Below the pieces are notes generated by a model that did no database searches, was not told the origin of the DNA, and saw only the letters and a list, made by a program, of their open reading frames with translations. Both the position numbers and the translations under genes were made by a program. A DNA stretch of 64,000 nucleotides. It comes from Guyanagaster necrorhizus (taxonomy: Eukaryota > Basidiomycota > Agaricomycetes > Agaricales > Physalacriaceae). Shown here in pieces: positions 47,102 to 58,671 of the stretch (position 1 is its first letter; each line of letters opens with the position of its first letter). The stretch is from assembly GCF_019112545.1 (NCBI RefSeq), contig NW_025064880.1, forward strand, positions 2,768,490 through 2,832,489. The letters run 5' to 3'.

Positions 47102-48165
47102 CTTAAGCCCTGTGATCAGAACAAGCATCTAGAGATTGGTCACAGGGCAGCAAACCAGGAAACGTCAATTCTAAGCGCATATAATTGAGAGCCGATGCAC
47201 TTCAAAGGGGACGAGATGGACCTACGCGCAAACCGAGCCGTTTTCACATTTGTGGCAGAGAGGACCCTAGCCCAAGAAATAGATGAAAGCAAAGCAGGAA
47301 GAAAACGGTAACGCGAAAAGCTTGGGATGGCTCGTAGGGCTGCCGACCAATATCTGTTTAGAGACAGGCATCTAGAAAGAAGGTGGGAGTCGAGTCCCAG
47401 TGTGCGCGCGACCATAGGGCGGTCAGAGCAATGCAGACATATAGTCCTATAGAAAAAAAATCAGAAAAACGCCAAAGCAGAAGAATCGGAAACCGTACCT
47501 GCACTAGCTACGATTCACACATGTTCCAAGCCGACCCCCGCTCGTGTAACTGCGATTCACCGTGAGCAATCGCCGACCTGAACACTGGAGTTAGTGACGT
47601 CCAACGTCGAAAGAACAACCTCCAGCTCGGACATTTCTCCTCAATATTCCTGGTGTGGGTAGGGGATCCCGGCCGCTTCAACAGGACTGGCCTCGGCTGA
47701 TGCCCGCTTCGGAACGGTCGGTAACCTGTACCGAGGACAATGAAGCACATAATTTCGCGATATTTGAAGGGAGGAAGGCAGGTGCTTTGAAGCTTCTTGG
47801 TCGTGGTTGATCCACAAGCCAACGCGATGGTGATAAAGGTGGTGCGATCACCATGTACGACCGTCCGAAGGCGTCCATGGACCACACTATCATGGGAAGA
47901 CAAGGAAAAGTCATAGTGGGAACGGCGCACTTTAAATTCCCACAGCTCCAAATCGCGGACATGTGATCTCGACGCGTCTAAATCTCTGAGATTCCGAATT
48001 TCAATTTCATTACTGGAACACCTTATTTCGTATTCGTTGGTTTGCCAGATAGTAATCCGATCTGATTAGCGCTCCTTGAGTTGAGATAAGTACCGACTTC
48101 AACATATCGTTGTAGCATACCAAATGCCTGAAGGCCATGACACAGATCACAACAATATACCTAAC

Positions 48166-49261
48166 CTAGTCACAAATGGCTACATCAGCCCACCACACCC
48201 GCCTCGATGAATCCCTAGAATATAGCCCCACTAGGTTGAGACGTTTTTCATCTATAACAACGGGGAAATCCTCATCCGTACGCGAAGGAGAGATCTTTGA
48301 CTCTTCTCTCTGTCAAAGAACTCGATATAAGAGAAAGGAAGCCAAAACATGTAGTCCCACACACCATCATGATCTTCCGATACCCGAGCGCAACATTGAA
48401 TGCGACGTCAATATTCCGGAGGGCAGGGATATGCGCGCACCGCAGTGCGATCCGAATGTATTGCGGAAGGTAGCCGTTCGACTATGAGGGAGTGCTGGGG
48501 TCAGTCAGAGAATAGGGCACATGAAAATAGGCATACGTGGAATACGACATCGATAAACGGAAGCCCATCCAGGGCCTTGAGATATCTCCCCGGACTCTTT
48601 AAGCAGGAGCGATTCCCGCGGAGGATCTGGTCTATGTTCACCCCGATGGAGGTCTGGAAGGCAGATTCAAACGGGATGTAAAATATATGGCCGTCCCACA
48701 TTGGCGTTGGGTATCTGTACGTGATGGTGGCAGAGACGCGGTGCCCATCTATAGGTGGGTTGAAGGTCTGCCAAGATTCAGCCAAAGTAGTTGGTCTGCA
48801 TAGCGATGCAAACGTACAGTGTGGATGGTTGTTATGCGGAGAGTACCGGTCAACTCAAAGTCGAAGCAGGTTTCCGTACAGGGTATTACAATCCCCTCTT
48901 CCTCGCTGGCGACCTGTAAAAACCAAACGAGTCGGACAGAGTGGGAAAATCTTGGACACGACCCACTTCATGTGTGTTGAGGTCGTAGACAAGTTGATCA
49001 GGATCATTCTAGATAGGTCGGTCAGAAGAAGAAGACCCAAAGGATTCTGAACACACCACATTGACTTCTTCTGTGCCGTACGAAGCGAGCTGCGAATAGA
49101 GTCCGATGAGGGTGGTTGGTAATTTGCGTTTCGAGCCGTTCACCCACCAATAGCTCAGAGCCATATGTAGAAGTTCCATCATGATTCCCGAGTGAGGAAA
49201 GGTCTGGTACCGAGGGCTTGCGGTCCTGGAGAAAGAACGACTTGAACTGATCAAGGGCCAT
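48166..49261 (-). CDS. Uncharacterised seven-exon gene C (257 aa)
   Basis: Seven exons, all joined in phase 0: 49261-49148, 49089-49060, 49008-48967, 48913-48818, 48767-48537, 48481-48365, 48309-48166; introns of 50-58 nt. A Met 14 codons upstream (49303) is also in frame. The sequence runs KPSVPDLSSLG...NDPDQLVYDLNTHE, FELTGTLRITTIHT, ITYRYPTPMWDGHIFYIPFE, GVNIDQILRGNRSC, LPFIDVVFHSNGYLPQYIRI, DVAFNVALGYRKIMM and a C-terminal SPSRTDEDFPVV. There is no signal peptide or membrane segment. The exon structure is confirmed by the paralogue D 3 kb away, which has the same intron positions. I do not recognise the family. The alternation of short beta-like stretches suggests a compact globular fold. 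Confidence 0.8.
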
Positions 49262-50667
49262 CTGTGATTTCCGTCGAGTGTCGGAAGAGTTCATCAACAG
49301 CAAGGGGAAGAGATAAAGCAGTGGCGGCTTTGACCTCTCGACATCGCGGTTTATGTATGATCAATGGTAGCATTTACTACGACCAAGACAAAGGCACGAA
49401 GAGGTCACGGTGAGAACACGTCATCGAATTTATTCCATCAAAGGAGGACGAACAAAGTATAATAACGGCAGGTTTGTTCCATTGTTCGTGCTTTGTTTCG
49501 TAGCTCCGATGTGAGATGCGAAGAGTCCAAGAAAGAGAAGACAAATGTACGGAAAGTCACCGGGCTGGAGCCTCAGAAATAGTACGATTTCTATGAAGTT
49601 GGACCTTACTACCAGTCCCCCTGCGCGATACCTTATGACAGTCTGCAAGAAGCCATACGGGGAATAAGATAGTACAAGGCGATTGCAAGATTGTGATTGC
49701 TGCTTTGTTCAGCAGACCCGGGTAAAGGAAGCAGCCGAATTGGGGAGCGCATATGCGAAAGTCAGAAAAATGCAACAGAGGTAAAATCTAATCTTGAAGA
49801 GAGGTTCGCTAGATAAATGGGCAAAGCAATGCTACCAACAACGAAAAAGCTACGGCCAAGCGTCCGAAACCTGCCCTGAAGAACACGTGATCATGACGCG
49901 AAGCCGTATTAACTTACAAGAGCGCACACTGGATGTTCTGAATGCGATATTACCTAATCCTGACAGTCAGCAGGCGGCACACAAAGAACTTTATGGGAGA
50001 TGCGATGGATCTTCATCTAGGTACTCAGAGCGACGAACTCTGTACAACTCAATGTCCTGATATTTAGCTAGGTAGTACAAGGCGTATGGAGACGGCCGGT
50101 ATGCTGTGGCCTGACAGGTTTGTTTTGCACTCGATTGACTGGTTCGAATTTCCGCTGACCATAATCAAAGCGTAGACGTGAAGATAAGAGAGACAGAAGC
50201 CCGGCGCAAAATGAGAATATTGATATTCTCATAGCGCACTACACAGGTCTTAACATATCACGATTGGGAGCCTATGTTCTTGCTGTGTCCATCAGCTCGG
50301 GAAAATCAATGTCTGTTCGAAATCATGATTACAGGCGATCCCTGGCAGTCAACCCCCACTCACCACTGACGATTTCTATGTTTGTAATCTGCACTCACTG
50401 TGTAGACACCGGACGCTGATATGTACTACTCTCTGCATACTTACCTAGCATGATTGTCCATGTTTCCTGGACCACAACTAGGTCGGCCTTTGCCGACTGG
50501 TCACCGATCACCCCGACTTCGCCGATGTGGGATCATTATTCAAGATAACAACCTTTGTTCTCCATTCTCTCCATAATTTCCTATAGTTTCAGCCCGCATG
50601 AAGGATCCTCTATAACTCTAGGGCCCTGTATAACGCTCAGTCTGTTCCTCCCACCATCTCGATTACT
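49262..50667. other. Gene-free stretch
   Basis: Upstream region of gene C (minus) and of the membrane gene at 50668 (plus), so it should hold both promoters. No other gene can be supported. Confidence 0.4.
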
Positions 50668-51109
50668 ATGTCGATTTACCTGTGAGTCTTTCCCTTAGTG
50701 CCCTTCCATCTCCGCTGAGCTTCCAATCACCAGTATATCCCTCACAATATACGCTTCCACCTGTTTGGCACTGGATGCCACTGACAGCGCTAAGTAACCT
50801 CGTCTTCAATCGCCATCGTCAGCTCGTGGCTTACACTTATTTCGCAGTGCCACTCCTTCTACATCAGTGATACTAATAGGCATCTTGGCAGGCGGCGCCA
50901 TGCTGTTCATATTTATTGCTGCTGCTGCTGCTGCTGTTTTGTTCTGTCGAACTCGGGATTCAATACCATGCTGTAGACGCCGGCGACGACCTCAGCCTGA
51001 GGCTGAGCCTGTGCGGCGTGGTCATAATTTTGCGGGGGTATCAGAGGTTGGGGAGCGGCAGTATCCGCCACCGTATGAAGGGCGCGGAAGGACTGGCACT
51101 ATGGTATAG
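50668..51109 (+). CDS. Small single-pass membrane protein with PPPY motif (111 aa)
   Basis: Exons 50668-50681, 50734-50793 and 50848-51109 (introns of 52 and 54 nt) give 111 residues. The N-terminus MSIYLISLTIYASTCLALD looks like a short signal sequence. A Thr/Ser stalk with a possible N-glycosylation site follows (NAT). Then comes one membrane segment VILIGILAGGAMLFIFIAAA with a run of six alanines encoded by GCT repeats, a Cys and Arg-rich stop-transfer region (CCRRRRR), and a cytosolic tail with RQYPPPYEGRG. A PPxY motif is the usual ligand of WW domains, such as those in Rsp5-type ubiquitin ligases, so ubiquitin-controlled trafficking is possible. The gene sits between the paralogues C and D on the opposite strand. 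Short glycine-and-arginine single-pass proteins of this kind are common in Agaricomycetes and have no known function. Confidence 0.7.
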
Positions 51110-51340
51110 CGGGAAGGAAGAATATGGTAGTGATGGACTTCGAGCGGTCACCCTGGTTGGCAAAACAAGAGATAGTCTTTTTTCCGTTGTATCCGCAAAC
51201 TGTAGGAAAGGTCCTCCGCTAGGCTGAATCTTCTATTGGTTCTCTCGATGAGGAATGTCATAATAAAAGATCATTGTGGAACCCTCATATATGCACACAC
51301 AGAAGAAAATGTACCATAAATACAGACTCTCATTGCGTCG

Positions 51341-52440
51341 TCACATATCAAAAGATTCGGGACAGCAAAGGCCAACCTCTGCCCACCATATCTGGGCCGA
51401 CGAGTCTGCCGAGTAGAGCGAGATCAGATTCAAGTGCTCCACACTCCTGACGATGGGGAAGTCGGTGTTCGTTCGAGAGGGACTAATTTTCGGTGCTTCT
51501 CTCTACGGGACAGTAAGACTCCAACGACGGGAAAAAGAAGAGTCACCCACCATCAAAATCTTCTGATACCCGAGCGCCACATTGAACGCGACATCGAAAT
51601 ATCGCCCTCCAGTACTTAGGTGGGCGCACATAAGAGGGATGCGTACGTATTGCGGGAGGTAACCATTAGCCTGAGGAATTATCGAGTGAGCATCAAGGCT
51701 TGAAGAAAGACAGACAAGACATACATGGAACACGACGTCGACGAACTGAACTCCCATCATGTCCCTGATATACTCACCCGGGTTTCTCAAGCACGCATGA
51801 TTGCCCTGAAGGATTTGCGCCATACTTACACCCACCCCGCGAGGACAGCGCACGGAAGACTCGAAAGGGACACGCGTCCTCTTCAGCTCCCACATCGGCC
51901 TATCAAACGAGTGGGTAACGAACCCGCTGGTGTCCCTTGCCCAAAACTCGGCCATAGGTATCTGTAGTTTAGCATTGAACAAGTCTAAGGCATTTTGGGA
52001 AAGTGGGAACTTACGGGTGGGATGGTGGTGATGTTGAGATCCCCAATAGTAAACCCGCTGAGCAGGCAGAGTCTTTCGTGGGAATTTCCGGGTACCTAGG
52101 GGGTGGATGAGATGCGCTGGGTGACGAGCGGAAGCGTAAGAGGCGTACTGCATGTGTGTTGATCTCGTAGCTTATTTGCTGGGGGTCCGTCTAACACAAA
52201 CAGTTAGGTGGCAGTTAGCAAAAGTAATGAAATCAGTTACATACAATGGCTTGTTCCAGGCCATATGTTGCGAGCTGTCGATGGGATTGTCAGCTGCATC
52301 TGACATAAGGCCCTGTTTCTTGGACGTACGAGTAACTCAAACCCAGGCTTCAGACTTGGTTGACTGCCGTCGAGACGGACTAACAAAAGATCTTCGGGCA
52401 CCGAAGGCCGGGGGGCTGGGCGAATGAGCGGTGTAATTTG
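51341..52440 (-). CDS. Uncharacterised gene D, paralogue of C, start unresolved
   Basis: Exons (3' part certain): from about 52440 to 52330, 52274-52245, 52190-52149, 52095-52015, 51961-51725, 51670-51551, 51502-51341; introns 48-56 nt at the same positions as in C. Shared blocks: RPSVPEDL, DPQQISYEINTHA, GDLNITTIP, MWELKRTRVPFESSV, GVGVSMAQILQGNHACLRNPG, FVDVVFHANGYLPQYVRIPL, FDVAFNVALGYQKILM, EAPKISPSRTNTDFPIV and a final WWAEVGLC. The first exon reads without an ATG: the position of C's start Met is Gln here, and an in-frame TAG lies at 52456-52458. Either an upstream exon supplies the start or the gene has lost it. Everything after is open, so loss would be recent. Confidence 0.75.
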
Positions 52441-53546
52441 AACGAGCTGTTGAGGCTATTTTACGATGAGGGATGAATACATGGGCTCAATGCAAGAAAC
52501 TCACAGATCTACGACTCTGGGGACGAGCTGCCTGCGCTCCAGAGGAAGACGTCATTTTGATATCCGAAAAATCAAACAGAGAAAAGTACGAAGCCTCAAT
52601 CCAACACTGATTCCATGCTTATATAGGCGTGGCAGCCACATCTACTTCGAATGCCACCCTGGAACAAAGGTAAGAAGGACGGCAAATGAGAACAAAGCAA
52701 CAGAACATTCTTTCAGACCATTGTTAGTACCGTTGTCTGTGCCACATTGAGTGGCAAACCTGCTAAGTGGAAAGTCTTCCGGAGCAGCGGTAAGCGGGAA
52801 ACTTACCTAGGTAATATAGACATGATGGCAATTTCACAAAGGTGCCTAGCGAGGAGAGATTCCGTTATCGATCACCCAAGGTACATCGACACGGCCCTGT
52901 TATCCTGTAGGCGAACGTAGATCACGGAGAGCTTTAAGGATTAAAGTCAAAATCAAATTGTATGAAGAATGGTAATTGTTTTCATATTTAACCTGCAGTT
53001 TCACGGGACACCGATGCAGCTGCGTGGCCTATTTTCTTGACTTCCACATGTACACAAGACTGCTAAATGCTCTACTACGACAATGGACTAGGGGATACTA
53101 CCCGGCGAAGAATATGAAATATACTTTATGTCTGGGGTAAATTTTTGACTCGGCTGAAGCAATGTGTTGACGAATTTCAATAATATTGACAGTATTATGA
53201 ATAATGAGGCTCCACCAAACAAAAGAAACATTGTCTATAAGTCGGAGAGCAAGAAGTAATATAACCGTGGGGTGCTAGCGCATTTAAGAACCAGGCCAGC
53301 ACACGAAATGGACGTCACCCCAGCTGCAATGAATCTGCAAGGACCAAGAACTACTTCGCTCCGCGCGCTCATGCAGAGTAGCCATTCGTTCGATTCGTCC
53401 AACACCACCTCGTGTGGTGCGGCAGCCCGCGACCAATGACTGTCCCAGTGGAGGAGTGATCCTGGAATATCGGGACGCCCCCTTCTTTCATGACTCCCTG
53501 GACGTGGATTTTTTTTAAAAAGCTGCTTTCCTGCCCTTTTCCCAAT
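52441..53546. other. Gene-free stretch
   Basis: No gene can be supported; a possible upstream exon of gene D could lie at the left end. Confidence 0.4.
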
Positions 53547-53608
53547 GGCGGCAACTAGATTCGAACCAGGCGAGCCAGAGTTACTGTATCTCGTTCCGCC
53601 ATACCGCC
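53547..53608 (-). repeat. tRNA-like sequence, shortened
   Basis: The minus strand has an acceptor-like GGCGGTA pairing over seven bases with TGCCGCC, an A-box-like TATGGCGGAACG and a B-box-like GGTTCGAATC. At 62 nt it is about ten shorter than a tRNA, with no proper anticodon arm. Confidence 0.45.
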
Positions 53609-53828
53609 GATAATGCTATGGCCGGCCCTCACACATACATAGTGGATGGGGGCTTGATATCAGATATCTACTGGCAGCCAAGTGTTTTTGTGTTGTACCG
53701 ACCAAACAGTGACGTGCCGATAAAAGTGTTGTGTTGGCGAATGACAACTGAATACAGTGCTTCGACAGAGTCCCAGCACATGTTTCATGACTGCTCAAAA
53801 AAACGCTTCAAATCAATGCACGGTATTG

Positions 53829-53896
53829 ACGGCAACTAGAATCGAACCAGTTGAGCTACTCGGAGTTGCTTCGTTCACTATACGACCGACGATAAG
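53829..53896 (-). repeat. tRNA-like sequence
   Basis: The minus strand has CGTATAGTGAACGAAG and CTGGTTCGATTCTAG, followed by TTGCC. It resembles the 53547 element. A third, weaker one starts near 54098 (GATCAAAC in place of the B box). Confidence 0.4.
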
Positions 53897-54657
53897 GCCC
53901 CTCATCTTTATAGATTAATACATATTCAGTCGAGGATTCACTTCAAATGCAGCACCGAAATTCGACACTGCCGGTAAAACTAGAACGAGAACTAAATGTG
54001 TGATATATTAACAGAGAGTCCCAGCACTCCTTTCGTGATGCCCCCTTCGATGTGGGTCTAAAAAAAGTACATGCCGTCACCGTCGCATTCGTAGTTCGCC
54101 GCAACTAGGATCAAACAAGAGTTAGTTATTTACTTCGATTCGGCCATATGCCAATACAACAACAGTCTGTATTGATCTATGGCCTTTTTCGCTGCTGGTT
54201 CGACGCTCAGTTTAAAGGTGGAAATTGGTCAAGTACGATTAAAAAAATAATCAAATCTGGATTTTCGTCGGACTGTATAGACAGGAGCGCCGTCTACAAA
54301 ACATCCTGACGTGTCTTGCTATGAAACACGCGTGAGTGGCAGAGTTTCCCTTCGAAGGAGGATGCACCAGAATGATATATTAGGCTGTGGCATAGGAAGA
54401 GGGAAGTTTGGAACGTACGTCGATATCCCGTATTGTGAAGTGGTACGCCGACTTCGATGATATCAATCCCCCTGCTTAATAGACAGAAAATAGACAGAAA
54501 AGACATCGATGTGCCACGGCGATGACGGTTATGCGTAACAGGCCCTCCAGTGTGAGATACGAGGTATTGTGAGACAGGCAGGGGCAAAATCGAGTTTTCC
54601 CAGCGCGACCGAGTTGCCACGGCCCACGAAAAAAACAGTGTAATGCTAACGGACAAC
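53897..54657. other. Gene-free stretch between tRNA-like repeats and initiator tRNA
   Basis: Apart from a weak tRNA-like remnant near 54098-54150, I see nothing supportable. Confidence 0.4.
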
Positions 54658-54758
54658 TAGCAGCAACTTGTTTCGATCAAGTGACCTCGGGGTTAAACAA
54701 CCATTGCATCGATACATCGATATATGGGCCCCGCGCGCTACCACTGCGCCATGCTGCT
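54658..54758 (-). tRNA. Initiator tRNA-Met (CAU) with a 29-nt intron
   Basis: The minus strand gives a full cloverleaf: acceptor AGCAGCA with TGCTGCT and discriminator A; D arm GCGC...GCGC; anticodon stem CGGGG with CCCCG; loop CCCATA then intron then A, with anticodon CAT. The T loop region GATCGAAAC has A54 in place of T, the hallmark of eukaryotic initiator tRNA, as is the three-G:C anticodon stem. The intron lies after position 37 and contains a repeated ATCGATG. The mature length is 72 nt. It appears fully functional. Confidence 0.9.
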
Positions 54759-55723
54759 ATGATTCTATCGATACAGCCATGCTAAGTGTTGAAATACGTA
54801 AGAGCCCACCAAAAGGCGTGTGTGTGTTGTCATCTAGTGGCGGCGCCGGCTCGAGATTGACATTATCATCCTGTGAAAGAAGTGCATAGGAAATAAGTAG
54901 ACGGACAACAAGAAAAATAATACTTTCCCCATGAATTAACACTTGCAGCCTTACGAATTCCGCACGGAAGTACTGCCACGCAGGGTGTACGGCGGCCCAT
55001 CCGTGGCGTCATTCAAACTAGAAATGACGACGTGGAGATGAAACACAGACCACTGCAGGGTGTTTTTCATGAGCTGATCGCACGGTTGTGGGAAGGCGGG
55101 TCGCTCAAACGTTCGGGAAACGTCATCTGATGTTGATATTGCTGCAACTGAAGATAAGGAAAAGGAATCAGATTTGGTAAAAGAACAACACGAATTACGG
55201 TTTTAATTTCATCCTATCCCTCTGAATACCGTAAAACAACGTCAATCTATGGTCAGACAAACCAGAAAACGAAGGAACGTACCACTAATAAATGAATTAA
55301 TGTTCATTCATGACGTGAGTCCAGGCTGCGGAAGATACCGTACAGCCACCGCTTGTCCTTCCTTCCCGCCTCCTTGTTCCCAACTTTCATCAAAAAAATC
55401 ATGATGCTGCCAGCTCTCGCTTCCCACCACCGCTTGGCACTTCGAATTCCCCCAGGATTTTGCAAGACAGACAGCGCCTGCAAAGAGGCCTCGACCCGGT
55501 AACCACCCAATCTCCCATTTTTTCCCCTAGGATTCTCCTGCTTCTTCTGGACTGACAGCAAGACACCGTGCTGGCGGAACTCTGGAACAAAAAAGGAAAA
55601 GAGAAGCATGGGTATACCACGTGGCCTTGGGTTCAAATAGTTTCGTATTGGAAAATTTCCCCGCTTTCCACCCTTTGTGCTCTTCCCTTCTTGTTGTTGC
55701 CGTCGTGGTGCTCCCCAGTCGTA
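54759..55723. other. Gene-free stretch
   Basis: Upstream region of the Kre9-like gene; no other gene can be supported. Confidence 0.4.
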
Positions 55724-56517
55724 ATGCTCGCCTCCATCTTCGCCCTTGCTCTCCTGCCCTTGTCGGCTCTCTCTCTCACTGTTAACAACCCTTCCACGAC
55801 AGTAACCTCTGGCGGGAACCTCACCATCACATGGTCTTCCACCACCAGCGACCCATCCACCTTCCTCATCGAACTCTCCAACGTCGACTTCAACAGCCAG
55901 TTCGCCATCGCGAACAACGTCAACACTAGCCTGAACACAATCACGGTGGAACTGCCTGAGGTCAATGCTGGGTAAGCGGCGATTGGCTCGTGTATTTCCG
56001 TGTGAAGCTCATTTACGTTTGTAGGAGCGGCTTCACAATACAGTTTGTGAACATTGAGAATAACAGCCAAATTTACGCGGAGACCAGCGATTTCTCAATC
56101 GCGAGCGCTGCCTCTGGATCTGCTGCTTCGACGGTCGCCGCCACGACTGCAACGGGCTCGGCAGCTTCGACAGCTTCGGTAGCTTCAACGGCCACCGCTT
56201 CGGCCTCTCTCAGTGTATCTGGCTCGGTCACTGTGACAGTGTAAGTGCCTTTTTTTCTTCGCATATCTTTTCAAAATCGGAGCCTATTGTTTAAACTTCT
56301 CTTATTCGGAACCTTGCGGGACACAATTCACTAACTGTCAACTTTGTTCAGATCTTCTTCCACAAGGTCGGCGACATCCACCAGAGCAGCTTCCTCTTCT
56401 GGATCGAGCTCTTCTTCCTCTTCCTCTGCTTCCTCGAGCTCCAATGCCGCTTCGACGCTCCAGGTTGGAGGCGCTGGTATCTTGGCTGCCGTGCTCGGAT
56501 GGGCCGTTGCTCTCTAG
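55724..56517 (+). CDS. Kre9/Knh1-like Ser/Thr-rich GPI-anchored cell-wall protein (209 aa)
   Basis: Exons 55724-55971, 56025-56240 and 56352-56517 (introns of 53 and 111 nt) encode 209 residues. A signal peptide (MLASIFALALLPLSALS) is followed by an Ig-like Kre9/KNH N-terminal domain, residues about 18-110. It contains LTVNNPSTTVTSGGNLTITW, STFLIELSNVDFN and a final YAETSDFSI. Next comes a long Ala/Ser/Thr-rich stalk suited to O-mannosylation, and a C-terminal hydrophobic tail VGGAGILAAVLGWAVAL after small residues, typical of a GPI attachment signal. Predicted location is the outer membrane face or cell wall. The 111-nt intron is about twice the usual length here. Proteins of this family bear on beta-glucan assembly in yeast; the role in this fungus is inferred. 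Confidence 0.88.
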
Positions 56518-58221
56518 TTTTTCTGTTCCGGGACTCGGTTGCATTACGTTCCTCCCCTCCCTTACATCCTAACACTCCGCTTACGAACGTTCAGTATATT
56601 TATTGGACACTTACTTACATCCATACCATCTCCGACGCTCATCTTGTACCCGAAAAAACACTTGTGTACCGCCGCATCGTACATATGATACCATAGCTAC
56701 TGCCCTCTGCTTGTCATTGTCAAACGCTGTCATTTCCTACTTTGTGTTGTCATTTTATCATTCACCCCCACCTGTGTTATTTCCAATTACTATGTTGTAG
56801 GGTTCGGGTTCGGTGACGATTGGACTTGTATGTTGGCTTCTCTGTTTGAATTATGGCTCGACGTGGATGTATTCAGGTGGTGTCATTTACTTGGATACCG
56901 GTGTGTAATGATGCGGCGTGTGTAGACATGTCAAGAGCTTCCTTCGGTCCCGTTGAACATCATTCGGTCTGAGATACGCATGGCTTAGTGCGCTTTCAAA
57001 TGAAGGGATCCGAGTTTCGCATTCCCGGCCCCCCCCCCCCCGCGCATTGTCTCCCCCTTCACAAGATCTCTTCCCTCGTACGAGGTCGCATGAAAGAGGG
57101 AAATAAATAAATCAAATCTAGCTCTCCATCTCAAAGTGTGGATGCGAACTTGAGAAGCTTTCGGGGATAAGTCGCTCTTGGCTACATGAACGAAGAACCG
57201 TGTCTGGCAGGGCCGAAATATTGATGAGAAGTTCGCCCGGGTAGGGGTAGGAGAATTGCGTTTGGTAAAACCGTACGACATCTTCTGTATAGCTGGAACA
57301 AGAGCCACTGAGCTCCACCAATTTTCTAAGTAGGAGCTATAAGGACCTCGGATAATGCCAATGCCCTAGAAGGCTTGATCACAGATTTTCGAAATCTTGG
57401 GGGAGGAAGGGAAAGGGGGGGAGGGGGGGGGATGTTCTCCAGGCCTAAAAGTCAAGTATTGTCCGAATTTAAATCTAGGTTGACTCCCAGGCGGGCCCAT
57501 TGTCTGGATTGTTGACTAGGGTGGGACAGTCAATTTGGCCAAAGACTCATAGGGTATTATCCAGAATCTTGAGCTACTTAAAAGTAATAGCTCGAAACGA
57601 ATACTGCAAGATTTGATGAGGTATGGTCTTGTTACTGCTGAAGATTTGCTCACCTGGCCATGTACATTGCGACAATTAAAATGACCCTTTGGCACCGACC
57701 TACCTATCTACCTATCGGAGAATAGCCCGGCATTGGACGGTCTGAGTCTGTGACGAACGCGACTTGCCGCATCCTCTGCTCCCATGCCAGGGCTTCACTT
57801 TGGCTGGAATTTTCGGTGCTCCAATCTATCAGTAGAGGTTTGGGCAACCTGAGGTATTACTGCAGGACAGCCAAACCTCATTCGCATCGACGTCTGCAAC
57901 ACGGTTCGCACATGCTGGTAAATATTTTCTACAAGTTGTGTTATAATCTTCCTATTTTTTCTGTTAGACCTACTTTGAATTTCTCAGAACATGGTATCGC
58001 ATACGAGGATCCCTGTGGGCGTTGTGCAGGTCTTTAGTCAATGTTGGCTTATAATGGATTGGACTTCAACGATGCGGCGGCCTACTATTCAACTCTGTTG
58101 CAGGTTCTGATGTCAATGCCAATACATTTACCGAGAACCTTATCTTGAGATTTAGAGCTGTTGGTGGTATGTTGATCATATTCCTTCCCGAAGGCGTTTC
58201 CAGTCTTCCATCATCATGACG
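56518..58221. other. Gene-free stretch with homopolymer tracts
   Basis: No gene supported. Contains a C run near 57030-57043 and G-rich tracts near 57400-57432 that could form G-quadruplexes on one strand. Confidence 0.4.
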
Positions 58222-58671
58222 CTACTCGAGCAAGTCAAACGTGAACGTATAAGACCCTACAAAGTGTCCTTTGTGCCAAAGGTCATATGGCATTTTGGCG
58301 CAGATCCCAAATATCTCTGGAGCCTGCGACGGAAGGCCGATATCGTCGATTGCGACCAACACATCCCCCTCTACTTCTGGCCCAGCAAGGACCCTCCTAC
58401 CAATTATTGCTTGAACCATGTTTCCGACGTGCTGGGGTTTGCCGTCGAGGCCCACGAAATCGAGTCCGTACAGACTTGTCGAGTTCCAGCTTGCTTGCGA
58501 GACTTTGGGGTCCCATACTCGTATTTTCAGGTCTGGCGTGAAGGGTAAAAGCTTATATAGTGACGTCTCCGATGGTAATGGAGGTTTCTGCGATGTTATA
58601 AGTACCATGTGCTGTTTAATGCCTAGGAGACCACCGCACCCATGAAACTTGGTACCTTTGTGCCCTAGCAA
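58222..58671 (-). CDS. Hypothetical open frame (149 codons)
   Basis: An uninterrupted frame with natural-looking composition, including DLKIRVWDPKVSQASW, LDFVGLDGKPQHVGN, GPEVEGDVLVAIDDIGLP and a final KGHFVGSYTFTFDLLE. A polypyrimidine-CAG sits just before it (near 58680), so it may be the last exon of a larger gene. I do not recognise it. A competing plus-strand frame over the same DNA looks like its shadow. Confidence 0.35.
   Translation of the reverse strand: MLGHKGTKFHGCGGLLGIKQHMVLITSQKPPLPSETSLYKLLPFTPDLKIRVWDPKVSQASWNSTSLYGLDFVGLDGKPQHVGNMVQAIIGRRVLAGPEVEGDVLVAIDDIGLPSQAPEIFGICAKMPYDLWHKGHFVGSYTFTFDLLE

Larger units (their letters stand above)
45690..47880 (-). repeat. Third, rearranged partial copy of arm sequence
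   Basis: 45690-46950 matches right-arm 39434-40745 in the same orientation (offset about 6.2 kb). 46950-47880 matches 38180-39010 (offset about 8.9 kb). The two blocks are in swapped order relative to the right arm. Similarity starts exactly where the inverted repeat ends (45690), so its outer breakpoint is a junction between two copies. Confidence 0.8.

Noticed and set aside
57030..57043. C-run and nearby G-tracts as regulatory elements
   Set aside because: Simple homopolymers near no gene start; could also be assembly noise.
58216..58548. Plus-strand frame of 110 codons
   Set aside because: Overlaps a longer minus-strand frame with better composition; one of the two must be a shadow.
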